The notes beneath the pieces were generated by a model. The model searched no databases. It was given only the letters and a program-made list of their open reading frames with translations, and was not told the DNA's origin. A DNA stretch of 28,876 nucleotides from assembly GCA_023433585.1 (NCBI GenBank), contig JAEZCL010000042.1, forward strand, positions 1-28,876, written 5' to 3'. This stretch comes from Pseudomonadota bacterium. Its GTDB lineage: Bacteria > Pseudomonadota > Alphaproteobacteria > Caulobacterales > Caulobacteraceae. A program made the position numbers and the translations under genes. Each line of letters opens with the position of its first letter. Position 1 is the first letter of the stretch. Shown here one piece after another: positions 15,448 through 23,274 of the stretch.

Positions 15448-16233
15448 ATGTCTTTTCCTGTCGCCAATGGTCCGCCTGGGACATCGAGCGCTCGTCAGTA
15501 TCCGCTTTCAGCGCCAGCTATGATCGCGGTCGGTGCGACCTTCCTCGCTGTCCTGCTGACCGTCACCGGGGCTTACGGCACTCGCGACCTAACGGTCCTC
15601 CACCGTCTCTTGCTATGGGGAGTCGTCGGGGGATTGTTGCTGGGGCAGGTCTACGGCCTCGCGGCGCTGGCTGAACGTCGCCGGCCGATGTCGTGGCCCA
15701 CATGGATGGCGCCCGTAGCGGCCTTGGTCGCCACCACTCCGCTCCTTGCAGCCGAACTGCACCTGCTGAAGTTCTCGCCTTTGCTGCCCAAGGCGCCGGA
15801 TCCATTCGTGCCCTTCATGGCCTTCGTAGCGCCGCCGGTCCTGCTGCTAGGCGGCTTGGCCCTGTATCTTCTCCCGGATTGGCGCACTTTAGGGCAGCCA
15901 TCAGCATCGCCGCTTGAGGTGGCCGATAGCGACGTGCGCACCGTTCGCGCTCATGATCACTATCTCGAAGTTCGCACGGCGTTGGGTCGCAGGTTCGTGC
16001 GCGGGGCCTTCAGCGACTACGTCGGCGCTCTGGGGGGCGGATTGCAGACACACCGGTCCTGGTGGATCGCAGTTGATCAGATCGAGCGCCTCGAACGTCG
16101 CGGTCGCGATCATGTGGTCGTTCTGACTGACGGCTCGACCGCGCCTATCGCCCGATCCCGTCTCGACGCTGTCCGGGATGCTCTGCGCCGCAGTCCGAGG
16201 GCGCGGCCAAGAGTGCGAGGCACTCAGACGTAG
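15448..16233 (+). CDS. Membrane-bound LytTR-domain transcription regulator
   Basis: About 261 residues. Four hydrophobic segments fill the N-terminal half (roughly residues 24-44, 52-74, 84-102, 120-140). A C-terminal LytTR DNA-binding domain follows (about 160-255): VRTVRAHDHYLEVRTALGRR, HRSWWIAVDQIERLER and VVVLTDGSTAPIARSR. There is no receiver domain, so the sensor is probably the membrane part. Such four-helix LytTR proteins are common in Caulobacterales and Sphingomonads and often act on a neighbouring gene, here the divergent secreted SnoaL-like gene. The start at 15448 leaves room for divergent promoters; a GTG at 15382 would lie only 30 bases from the other start. Confidence 0.85.
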   Translation: MSFPVANGPPGTSSARQYPLSAPAMIAVGATFLAVLLTVTGAYGTRDLTVLHRLLLWGVVGGLLLGQVYGLAALAERRRPMSWPTWMAPVAALVATTPLLAAELHLLKFSPLLPKAPDPFVPFMAFVAPPVLLLGGLALYLLPDWRTLGQPSASPLEVADSDVRTVRAHDHYLEVRTALGRRFVRGAFSDYVGALGGGLQTHRSWWIAVDQIERLERRGRDHVVVLTDGSTAPIARSRLDAVRDALRRSPRARPRVRGTQT

Positions 16234-16320
16234 CGACTGGAGCGCAGCGCCAACTAGCGGCCCCCCCCAATGACGCCTCTGAGCCCTTAGCCGCCATCAT
16301 CGGATGGGCACTCACAACCC

Positions 16321-17223
16321 CTATTTCGCCTCCGCCTCCAATGCCGCCAGCCGTTCTGCGCAAACCTCTTTGACGATGTCGCGCAGGACGCCGACGCGTT
16401 CGGTCAGCCAGGCCAACTCTTCTTCCGTGATGCGATAATGCTTTGAATAGCGCGCCTTCACATAGGCGGCGCGAAGCAGCTCAAAACACCGCCGCTGGAA
16501 TTTACTCTCATGAGGCCAGGCCGCCTTAAGCCGTTCATCCAAGGGCTCACATCGACGCCGCAGGAAAACGAGATTGTGCGACTTCGGGCTATAGAGAGTG
16601 AAAACTAGCAATACACAGTGATAGAGCCGTTCCGTAGCCTGATGGAGCAAGAAAGCGGCATCCTTTAGTTCGCGCTTCTCAACGTAAAACTGCGCTCCCA
16701 TGAGTGCGCTGCCGGCTCGCGAAAACCACTCCTCGAAATGCTCCCGCGCCTCCTCGAGCGCCACCTGCGGCGGCAGTTCCCCCGGCTTCGCGAACGCCAC
16801 GCCTGGCGCATCGTACAGCAGAATCCCTTCGCGCAGGATGTCGGCGAAAAACGCCCTGCCCCGGTCCAACTGGCGGTTCACGTCATCGAGGCTATGAACG
16901 ATGAAGCTCACCGGCGTTCTGAGGCGCGACACGCCCGGCGTCGTGCGCCACAGGGCCGCGTCCCAGAACTCTTCGTCGGTCAGGTCCTCGTGGTCCACCA
17001 CCACGAGCAGATCAAAATCTGAAAAGTACCGGCCCACCGGATCATGGACCCAATCGCCGCGAGCGTATGATCCGTAGAGGATGATCTTCAGGATCTTGCC
17101 GTTCTTCAGCCGGTCGGCGCGCCGGGTCGCGGTCGCTTCGGCAAAGGACGCCTTGAGCATCTCCACGACACGCAACAACTCAGCCCGCTTCAAGGGCGGC
17201 AGATGATCCAAGCTCGTCTTCAT
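16321..17223 (-). CDS. Nucleotidyltransferase-HEPN fusion protein
   Basis: 300 residues. The N-terminal half is a minimal nucleotidyltransferase with GSYARGDW (51-58) and metal-binding aspartates in DFDLLV (Asp69, Asp71). The C-terminal half is a HEPN domain with ARYSKHYRITEEE, a basic/His motif typical of the family. Separate MNT and HEPN proteins form toxin-antitoxin pairs in which the MNT AMP-modifies the HEPN RNase. In this fused form, common in Alphaproteobacteria, the role is unclear and the third metal ligand is not obvious to me. The start at 17223 has GAGG just upstream. It is the last gene in the minus-strand run after the patatin gene, 78 bases away. Confidence 0.82.
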   Translation of the reverse strand: MKTSLDHLPPLKRAELLRVVEMLKASFAEATATRRADRLKNGKILKIILYGSYARGDWVHDPVGRYFSDFDLLVVVDHEDLTDEEFWDAALWRTTPGVSRLRTPVSFIVHSLDDVNRQLDRGRAFFADILREGILLYDAPGVAFAKPGELPPQVALEEAREHFEEWFSRAGSALMGAQFYVEKRELKDAAFLLHQATERLYHCVLLVFTLYSPKSHNLVFLRRRCEPLDERLKAAWPHESKFQRRCFELLRAAYVKARYSKHYRITEEELAWLTERVGVLRDIVKEVCAERLAALEAEAK

Positions 17224-17301
17224 CAGGCCTCGAGTCTCACCGATCGAGCCCTTTCCCGCAAGGGTTGACCGGCCTCCCGTCCCATATTGTTCCAAGCTGA
17301 C

Positions 17302-19089
17302 CTAGACATCGGGCGCCACGCGTATGCGCCCCGACGGCCGCGGCCAGATCCGCCGCTCGCGCAGGGCCGGTGTGAAGGTCCGCCCCAGCTTGCCGAAGGC
17401 GGCCAGGCGATCGGCGATGAGCCGCCGCTCCGCCTTCGTCGAACTCTTGTAGGATTTCGGGGCGGAGGCGTAGGCTTTGTACCAGGCCCCGAACCCTTGG
17501 CCCCACACTTGGTCCGTGGCCAGGCCGACCCATTCCAGCTGCTCATAGGCGGTCAGGGTGCGCCGCCAGCGATGTTCGTCGAAGTCGAACTGGGTCGACA
17601 GCATCTGGCCGGCCTGGTCGCCGTAGGCCATGAGAGTCTCCGAGCGCTGTGGCGGCATGTCCAGGTTCAGGCCGCCCTCATCCTCGGCAAGCGCCACGCG
17701 GATAATCCGCTCGCGCTGGCCCGGCATGCCGGACAGCAGCGTATCCTGCCAATCCTTGGAGGCGTTGAACAAGGCCATGGCGAACCCGCCGAGGCCCTGA
17801 ACCGGCGAGATCGGCAAGAAGATCCCCTCGCCGGCCTCCATCTGGAGCCTCACGCGCGGGCCGTCTGTCGGTTCATCCTCGGGGATCGCATCGAGGCTGA
17901 GCGCAAATGTCGGGCGCGCGGGCAACAAGGCGTCGAAAAAGTGTATCGGGAAGTTGCTGGTCAGCCCCCCGTCGCTGAACCACAGCGGCGCCGGCGCTTT
18001 AGGCGCGGCCTCGTCCTTGGGGACGCCGCGAGCGATGGCGCGCTTTTGTGCGCCGATATCGCGGATGGCCATGGGCACGGCCGTGATCAGGAACGGGAAG
18101 CTCAGGCTCATGCGCACCGCCACGATCACCGGCAGATTATCCGGGCTCGGGGCCAAGCGATGGTCGGGCCAATGTTTGGAGACGCGGCCGATGTTGGGGC
18201 GCGTCAGATAGGCCATCACCGGGGCTGGAAAGATCTTCGCCCAGCGCGCCGCCTCGAACAGGGTCTCGCGCATCAGCTCCGGCAGGGCGTGAGGCCGCCG
18301 CATGGAGAGGTTGGTGGTCATCATCTTCAGCGCCACGCCATGGCCCGGAGCGCCCTCCGGCGCGGCTTTGCGCAGGTCGCCGAAAGTGAGCGGGCGGTGG
18401 CCCGGAGCCGTGTCGCCGAAAGCGATGTCCTGGAGCGCGTCATAGAGCCAGTCGGTCAAGGCCGGGACCTTTCCATCCACCGACAGCCCGCGGCACATGC
18501 CGAAGTCATGGGCGGGCAGGTGCTTGAACAACAGCCGAGCCAGATAGACGATGCGCATGGCCGGTACGGCGCCGGCGCCGACGAGACCGCCCAGGCCCGC
18601 GCCGGCCCAGCCGCCGTGCAGGCCCCATAACAATCCCGCGCCCGCGACAAAGCCGGCCAGAAGGGGCAAGGGCCCGGCCCAAAGCGCCCGGCGGACGCCG
18701 GCCCCGTCCTTGGCGCTGGCGGCCAAGGCGGCGTCCATCAGCGGCTGGAACCGCGGCTCCGCCTGGAACAGGCTCCTGAGCCGCGCCGGCAACTCCAGGC
18801 AGCGTTTCTCCAGGCGCACGAAGCCGCCGGGATCGCCGCGGCTTCGTGCGAACTCAGCGGCGGCGGCGAAGGCCGCCGCAATGCCGCCGGCGGAGGCGCC
18901 GCCCACCGAGCGGAAGCGATAGCTGCGGGCCAGCTGCAGAATGGCGTAGGGATAGACGACGCCCGACGTGACGCCGCCTTTCATGATGATGTCGCACTCT
19001 CTGTCGGGCGCGGCGAAGTCTTCGGCGCTGAACTTGGGCGCCGACGGCGCAAGAGGCTCGGCTGCGGGGCGCCGCTGAAACCCTTTCAT
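17302..19089 (-). CDS. Patatin-like phospholipase
   Basis: About 595 residues. The oxyanion loop KGGVTSG (about 37-43), nucleophile elbow GGASAGG with Ser66, and the catalytic Asp373 in SDGGLTSNFPI give a complete Ser-Asp dyad. A long insertion between them (about 138-178) is rich in Gly, Ala and Leu and could span or dip into the membrane. The enzyme should cleave acyl chains from phospholipids. No signal peptide is seen, so it is likely cytosolic or membrane-attached. The ATG at 19089 overlaps the nuclease stop (ATGA), so the pair is translationally coupled, unusual for a lipase and a secreted nuclease. Patatins serve as defence or secreted effectors in some systems; nothing here proves that. 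Confidence 0.85.
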   Translation of the reverse strand: MKGFQRRPAAEPLAPSAPKFSAEDFAAPDRECDIIMKGGVTSGVVYPYAILQLARSYRFRSVGGASAGGIAAAFAAAAEFARSRGDPGGFVRLEKRCLELPARLRSLFQAEPRFQPLMDAALAASAKDGAGVRRALWAGPLPLLAGFVAGAGLLWGLHGGWAGAGLGGLVGAGAVPAMRIVYLARLLFKHLPAHDFGMCRGLSVDGKVPALTDWLYDALQDIAFGDTAPGHRPLTFGDLRKAAPEGAPGHGVALKMMTTNLSMRRPHALPELMRETLFEAARWAKIFPAPVMAYLTRPNIGRVSKHWPDHRLAPSPDNLPVIVAVRMSLSFPFLITAVPMAIRDIGAQKRAIARGVPKDEAAPKAPAPLWFSDGGLTSNFPIHFFDALLPARPTFALSLDAIPEDEPTDGPRVRLQMEAGEGIFLPISPVQGLGGFAMALFNASKDWQDTLLSGMPGQRERIIRVALAEDEGGLNLDMPPQRSETLMAYGDQAGQMLSTQFDFDEHRWRRTLTAYEQLEWVGLATDQVWGQGFGAWYKAYASAPKSYKSSTKAERRLIADRLAAFGKLGRTFTPALRERRIWPRPSGRIRVAPDV

Positions 19090-20048
19090 GGATCGATCCC
19101 CGTCTGGCCCGCGGTTCGGCGGCAATTGTCATAGACCAAGGAGGCCGGCGCCTGGCCTTCGAACGGCCAAAGGACGGCGGCCTCATCCAGCTCCGCCCCC
19201 TCCGGAAAGAATACTTGGCCCGCTATACGCTCCAGGGCGCCCACCGTAGTCACGTGAGCGTAGAAATAATCGAGGGCGAACTGGCCCGCGACATCAGTCT
19301 GGTCGTGGGGCAGCAGGATGGACACGGTGCGGTAGCCGCCCGCCCCATCCGGCAAGGCCAGAATCTTGAAGAAGGCGCTGGCGATCGCCACGCGCGCCTG
19401 GCCGTTTCGCGAGCGCATGCGCGGCGCATCATCGGGGTCATCTCTGACGCCGTCGCCATCCCAGTCATAGACGGCGCCGGTGATCACATAGGCCTCGTCC
19501 TCATCGCGCATCCAGCGCCGCATGAGGCTTTCCAGGATCTGCCAGCCGCCGCGATTGAACTGGCAATACTGGGGCGACATGTTGCTCATGATGAAGCTGT
19601 TCACCACGGCCATACGCGAGACGGTTAGATCGGCGTTCGGGCTCATATGCCCTTGATCGAAGATCGGCTCGTCAAAGTCGGTCGGATAGGACGCGATCGA
19701 TCGGTCCAGCCGCACGTCCCGTCGAAAGCAATCCAGCCGCGAGGCCTGACCCAATCGATCCGGCTTGATGCGGTGCGCGGTCCACAAGGGCGCGCGCAAG
19801 GCGTCATGATAGAGGATGACATAGTTCCGCTGCACCAAGAGCCGCTCGTCGGGTCCTGGGCTCGCCTCGCCGCGCGGCAGGTGCTCGGATAGGGCGAGGG
19901 TTTGATCGCGCGCATTAAGCCAGAGTTGGCGATCCGCTTCAGCGCGCTCCTCGCGGGAACAGTTGGCCAGCGCGGGCGTCGCCCATAGGAGGAGACACAG
20001 CGCGCCAAGGCCTGCGGCGATGCTGCGCTTGCCTCCTGTCGTCCTCAT
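19086..20048 (-). CDS. Secreted DNA/RNA non-specific endonuclease
   Basis: 320 residues with a signal peptide (1-28, cleaved near PALA-NC). The nuclease domain is of the beta-beta-alpha-metal type: DQGHMSPNAD (131-140, His134; most members have DRGH), then SNMSPQ (155-160), FNRGGW and Glu173. These are the catalytic His, the metal Asn and the conserved Glu. The enzyme degrades DNA and RNA outside the cytoplasm, either as a nutrient scavenger or as a toxin. The start at 20048 is preceded by GGAGG. Arg replaced by Gln in the DRGH motif is a change to note, although His and Asn remain. It is coupled to the downstream patatin gene. Confidence 0.88.
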   Translation of the reverse strand: MRTTGGKRSIAAGLGALCLLLWATPALANCSREERAEADRQLWLNARDQTLALSEHLPRGEASPGPDERLLVQRNYVILYHDALRAPLWTAHRIKPDRLGQASRLDCFRRDVRLDRSIASYPTDFDEPIFDQGHMSPNADLTVSRMAVVNSFIMSNMSPQYCQFNRGGWQILESLMRRWMRDEDEAYVITGAVYDWDGDGVRDDPDDAPRMRSRNGQARVAIASAFFKILALPDGAGGYRTVSILLPHDQTDVAGQFALDYFYAHVTTVGALERIAGQVFFPEGAELDEAAVLWPFEGQAPASLVYDNCRRTAGQTGIDP

Positions 20049-20165
20049 GACCTGCCCTCCCCGTCAACAGGATCGGTCAATCGCCCTTAGATTGCAATAA
20101 CTTCGATACTCTACCCGTTGAGCGCCGGCGCCCATCGGCGACAGTCTGCGCCGCCGGCACGTCGC

Positions 20166-20543
20166 TCAGGCGTCCTCGAGCGCGCCGCTCCGCACAAACT
20201 GACGCGCCACGGACATGAGGATGGCGCGTTGCTCGCGCGACATGGCCGCAAACAGGGCGGTCAACTCCAGACTGCCGGGCGTGACCAGCGGCATCTCGGC
20301 GCCGGGTTCGGACAGGTCGGTCGGGAAAAACTCCGTCACCGGACGGCCCAGGGCCTGAGAGGCCTTGGCCAGCATGGAAGCCGACAGGCGGTTGGCCCCC
20401 TTTTCGTACTTCTGCACCTGCTGGAAGCTCAGGCCCAGGTGCGACGCCAGCTCGTTCTGAGACATGCCGGCGTCATGACGGAACAGGCGCAGGCGCGCGC
20501 CCACGAAGACATCCACGGGATCGGGTCCAGCATCGTCAGCCAT
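20166..20543 (-). CDS. XRE-family HTH transcription regulator
   Basis: 125 residues. The helix-turn-helix lies at about residues 11-65: GARLRLFRHDAGMSQNELASHLGLSFQQVQKYEKGANRLSAS is the canonical Cro/CI pattern, with the QQVQKYEKG recognition helix seen in many Alphaproteobacterial regulators. A short C-terminal helical part, REQRAILMSVARQFV, may dimerise. The Met at 20543 is chosen because AGGGGA lies upstream; a longer form would overlap the neighbouring membrane gene. It sits between the membrane protein and the secreted nuclease, so it may control the nuclease-patatin pair. Confidence 0.88.
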   Translation of the reverse strand: MADDAGPDPVDVFVGARLRLFRHDAGMSQNELASHLGLSFQQVQKYEKGANRLSASMLAKASQALGRPVTEFFPTDLSEPGAEMPLVTPGSLELTALFAAMSREQRAILMSVARQFVRSGALEDA

Positions 20544-20577
20544 ATGACATCCCCTGTCGTGATCTTGAACGGCCCGT

Positions 20578-21000
20578 TCAGGCGACCTGCGCATCGCGGC
20601 CGATGCGCCGGGCTCTTATCACGCCGATCAGCAAACAGACCACCACGGCGATGCTCCACACATAATAGGCGCTGACATAGCCCCATTGATCCAGACCGAT
20701 GTTGCGCGCAAAGGCGGCGTGGGTGGCCAGGATCAAGAACTGGAAAGCCGCGGCCCAGATAGGCCAGCTCTTCTTCGAGAACGCCGCCCAGTAAAGCAGC
20801 ACCAGAAACAGCCCCGCGTCGATGCCGATGACCGCCCACGGCGGGCTGGAGAAATCGAACGGCGCCAGCAGAGACCCGAGCCAAGCCAAAGCCAGAGCCG
20901 CCGCGGTCCAACGCTCCGGCGCCCCGCCGCGGAAGATGGCCGCCACACAGGTGACGGCCATCAGGGCGGTGGCGCCCCAGGAAATGACGGTGAACAGCAT
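20578..21000 (-). CDS. Small integral membrane protein, unknown function
   Basis: 140 residues with four to five hydrophobic helices (about 4-24, 31-48, 56-74, 82-98, 105-127) and a positively charged tail (RARRIGRDAQVA). A very strong ribosome site, AAGGAGGGG, precedes the ATG. I do not recognise a family. It lies in the same orientation and close to the 116-residue protein before it and the XRE regulator after it, suggesting one transcript. Confidence 0.75.
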   Translation of the reverse strand: MLFTVISWGATALMAVTCVAAIFRGGAPERWTAAALALAWLGSLLAPFDFSSPPWAVIGIDAGLFLVLLYWAAFSKKSWPIWAAAFQFLILATHAAFARNIGLDQWGYVSAYYVWSIAVVVCLLIGVIRARRIGRDAQVA

Positions 21001-21030
21001 GGCCCCTCCTTAAGAGCCATGGTTGCGGGC

Positions 21031-21381
21031 TTAAGCCGCCAGTTCAAGCCGGGCCGTGCGGCGGGGCACCGGATGTTCGGACTTGTCCAGTCCGCCGATG
21101 GCGACGGCGCGGAACGCGGTGCGCTCTTTCACCTCGGCCAGGGCTTCATGCAGTTCGACCATGGCCCGCTGCGCCTCCACTTGGGCGGCCAAGGCGCGCG
21201 CCAGAGCGTCAAAGGCCGGTTGGCCCACGGTGGAGGACAGGCGTGCTCTGGCCCTTGAGCGGGTCAGGCTTTGGGCCAGTTTGCCCAGGCGGTCGATGGA
21301 TTGGTCTTGGGCGGCCTCGGCCTTGAACAGGTCGGCGGCCAGGCGCGCGGCGATGCTCGCCGCCGCTTCGGAGCGTTTCAT
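21031..21381 (-). CDS. Hypothetical helical protein
   Basis: 116 residues, almost entirely helical and rich in Ala, Arg and Glu, with LARALAAQVEAQRAMVELHEALAEVKER likely forming a coiled coil. A ribosome site AAGGAAAG precedes the ATG. It vaguely recalls phasin-like or chaperone-like helical bundles, but I cannot assign it. It is followed after 30 bases by the small membrane protein. Confidence 0.7.
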   Translation of the reverse strand: MKRSEAAASIAARLAADLFKAEAAQDQSIDRLGKLAQSLTRSRARARLSSTVGQPAFDALARALAAQVEAQRAMVELHEALAEVKERTAFRAVAIGGLDKSEHPVPRRTARLELAA

Positions 21382-21408
21382 GAGACTTTCCTTAGGTGGA
21401 GGTCGGCT

Positions 21409-22041
21409 TCAGCCGCCGTAGCGCGCCCAATGGAGTAGGAAGGCGAAGCGTTCTGCGGCCAGGAATCCCGTGAGCGCCAAGGCCGTCAGGGCGGCGACGG
21501 CGAACACGAGCACGATGCGTTGGAGTGGCTCGTGCCCAGTTCCGATCGACCGAAGTTTGTGTCCAACAAGGCGGCAGCCGTGAAGCAAAGCTCCCGGTAG
21601 ACCCCTTCGGGCGCCAGGAACTTCGACTGTTTGCGCAGGCCGCTCAGAAGGTGACGCGCAATCAGCTGTTTGTTGGGCGTCGTCGCCAAGGACAGCAAGA
21701 CGCTCTCCATCTGGCCCCAGGTCAGGACGGGCATCGGTTGATCGGGTGTGGGCATGGTTCAACTCCCTCGCCCCTTCACCTGAGCCCGGCGGCGCCTGTC
21801 CGGATATGATGATCGGTTCGTCTACCGATTCAGTCGGTAGCCCTTCAGCCGAAGCCAGCATCAGCGCGGCTTGAACGCGGTCCGCGGCCTCCAGCTTTCG
21901 CGCCGCATTTTCGCAGTGCTTGTTGACAGTGGCGGGCGCGATGCCCAGTTCGCGGGCGATCTGCTTGGAGCGCATATGGGCGGCGACAAGCCGAAGGCAT
22001 TCCCGCTCACGCGGCGTCAGCCGCTCGATCGAATCCGGCAT
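21409..22041 (-). CDS. LuxR-type HTH regulator with C-terminal membrane segment
   Basis: The open frame encodes 210 residues. The N-terminus is a LuxR/NarL helix-turn-helix (about 5-65): LTPRERECLRLVAAHMRSKQIARELGIAPATVNKH. The C-terminus is one membrane segment, RIVLVFAVAALTALALTG. HTH proteins with a C-terminal anchor are frequent in this group of bacteria. GGAGG precedes the ATG at 22041. The middle (about residues 95-170) has weak codon bias in this frame, while the frame holding the 89-residue gene at 21486-21755 reads as coding there. Either two genes overlap, or this one carries compensating frameshifts, or the true HTH protein is shorter. The HTH part is certain. Confidence 0.7.
   Translation of the reverse strand: MPDSIERLTPRERECLRLVAAHMRSKQIARELGIAPATVNKHCENAARKLEAADRVQAALMLASAEGLPTESVDEPIIISGQAPPGSGEGARELNHAHTRSTDARPDLGPDGERLAVLGDDAQQTADCASPSERPAQTVEVPGARRGLPGALLHGCRLVGHKLRSIGTGHEPLQRIVLVFAVAALTALALTGFLAAERFAFLLHWARYGG
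21486..21755 (-). CDS. Small protein overlapping the LuxR-type gene in another frame
   Basis: 89 residues, opening MPTPDQPMPVLTWGQMESVL and containing ATTPNKQLIARHLLSGLRKQ. GGGAG lies 8 bases before its ATG, and roughly three quarters of its third positions are G or C against about half in the overlapping LuxR frame. I therefore judge it real for most of its length. The last ~18 residues (rich in Ser, Cys and Pro) look like the shadow of the membrane segment in the other frame, so the natural end may be a frameshift into that segment. No family is recognised. Confidence 0.5.
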   Translation of the reverse strand: MPTPDQPMPVLTWGQMESVLLSLATTPNKQLIARHLLSGLRKQSKFLAPEGVYRELCFTAAALLDTNFGRSELGTSHSNASCSCSPSPP

Positions 22042-22279
22042 CCCGCTCCTCCGGATTCTAGGTTAATGACCTCAGGGGCGTCTGATAAGTCCCCTCACAG
22101 GAACGTTTTTATTTTCAATCAACAAGGGGGAGACTTGCTGGCTGACCATCAGCCTGATGCGGCCTTCCCGTGGCCGCGTCGCTGACACGCGCCGTAGTGA
22201 TCGCCGCCACCTGAACCCGCATCTTCGTATAGACTCTACCTATGATTGACGGATAGATTGCAGCGCTGGGGGAGTTTCC
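22042..22279. other. Divergent intergenic region
   Basis: About 240 bases between the LuxR-type gene (-) and the 81-residue gene (+). It is richer in A and T near 22105-22125 and 22225-22260, where promoters of the two genes would be expected. I see no gene and no clean palindrome. Confidence 0.5.
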
Positions 22280-22525
22280 ATGGATGTGATCGACAGCCTG
22301 CCGCACCGCGCGGCCGTGATGACAGGTCGCGCGCAAGCCCTGGCCGAAGCGATGAGCCTAGTGCGCCGTTTAAGCGACCGGATTGAGCCGGACATGGCCC
22401 ATGCCGAGGCCCATCAGATCCTGGTGCTGGCCTGGAGCGAGCTTCTCACATGGTTGGAGCAAGCCGGGGTTGAGGCGGCCCAGGAGTCGAAGCTGATGCG
22501 GCAGGAGCTAAACTTGCCCGCCTGA
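22280..22525 (+). CDS. Hypothetical small helical protein
   Basis: 81 residues, mostly helical: AVMTGRAQALAEAMSLVRRL and HQILVLAWSELLTWLEQAG. GGGGGAG lies before the ATG at a normal distance. There is no signal peptide or membrane segment. I do not recognise the family. It is followed on the same strand by the 92-residue gene. Confidence 0.7.
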   Translation: MDVIDSLPHRAAVMTGRAQALAEAMSLVRRLSDRIEPDMAHAEAHQILVLAWSELLTWLEQAGVEAAQESKLMRQELNLPA

Positions 22526-22622
22526 CAGCGCGTGGAGCGGGACCGGACGAGCTGCGACCGCGCGTGTCGCACAGCCGCGCCATCCTCTGCGGCCGGATGG
22601 ATCGTGGAGAAGGAGAAAGATT

Positions 22623-22901
22623 GTGAACGTCTTGGGAATTCTGGAAGGCCGCGGCGTCCTGACGTGCGGCGACGAGACGGCCGAAGCAGCATACCACATC
22701 ACGGTCCGCCAGCGCGGCGACGTCAGAGAAGCGTCAGGCTTTATTCGAGCCTCGACGCCGGCGCTGTTCGCGGCGCTCAAGCATCGCCAACCGATCCTGC
22801 GGTTGGAGGACGGCGGTGAGATCATCGTCATGCCCACCCAGGTGGATATGGCCAGCGGCGCCGCCGAGGTCTTGGTTTCGGGCCCCGTGCCGGGATTCTG
22901 A
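22623..22901 (+). CDS. Hypothetical beta-rich small protein
   Basis: 92 residues starting at a GTG, with GGAGAAGGAGAAAG upstream. The order of short hydrophobic and charged stretches (GRGVLTC, AAYHITVRQRG, SGFIRAS, GEIIVMP, GAAEVLVSGP) suggests a beta barrel or sandwich. No family is recognised. A weak hairpin, GGGCGC (22912-22917) with GCGCCC (22924-22929), lies just after the stop and may end the transcript. Confidence 0.65.
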   Translation: MNVLGILEGRGVLTCGDETAEAAYHITVRQRGDVREASGFIRASTPALFAALKHRQPILRLEDGGEIIVMPTQVDMASGAAEVLVSGPVPGF

Positions 22902-22929
22902 CCCCTTGGCCGGGCGCGGCGCGGCGCCC

Positions 22930-23220
22930 TAATGTTCACGGGCGGGCTTCGGGACCATAGGGTCAGGCAGGGGCGCTGCGCTGGGTCCATGGCCTGAACG
23001 CAGCGGTTTGATCTGAAAGGCCGAGCTTCTGCACAGAAGTTCCTGGCCCGTCCCCACCTTCTCACGCTCTCGATGTAGAGCTCGCGCCGCAAGAGCCGAT
23101 CGGGTCAACGCCCGTTCGGGCCGCCGTGGGGGCTGGCAATGGGCCAAGCCCCAGTGAGGCTTTCGTGAGCTTTCGGGAAACGACCTTCGGCGTTTCCATG
23201 CGTGTTCGCCTCGAGGCCAT
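22930..23220. other. Gap without a recognisable gene
   Basis: About 290 bases between two converging transcription units. Open frames here have no ribosome site and no protein-like character. Nothing is annotated other than the terminator that follows. Confidence 0.5.
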
Positions 23221-23262
23221 GAAGACCCCCGCGCGACCCGGCGAGGCGGCGCGGGGGTCTTC
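23221..23262 (-). terminator. Terminator of the ParB-like gene
   Basis: Perfect 14-bp arms GAAGACCCCCGCGC and GCGCGGGGGTCTTC with a 14-base loop, 12 bases past the stop of the minus-strand ParB-like gene. No T run follows, but the strength and place fit a terminator; it could work in both directions. Confidence 0.75.
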
Positions 23263-23274
23263 GTCGCACTGCGC

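Noticed and set aside
17287..18630. Plus-strand open frame opposite the patatin gene
   Set aside because: The minus strand carries the oxyanion loop, GASAG and DGG motifs; the plus-strand product has no recognisable features.
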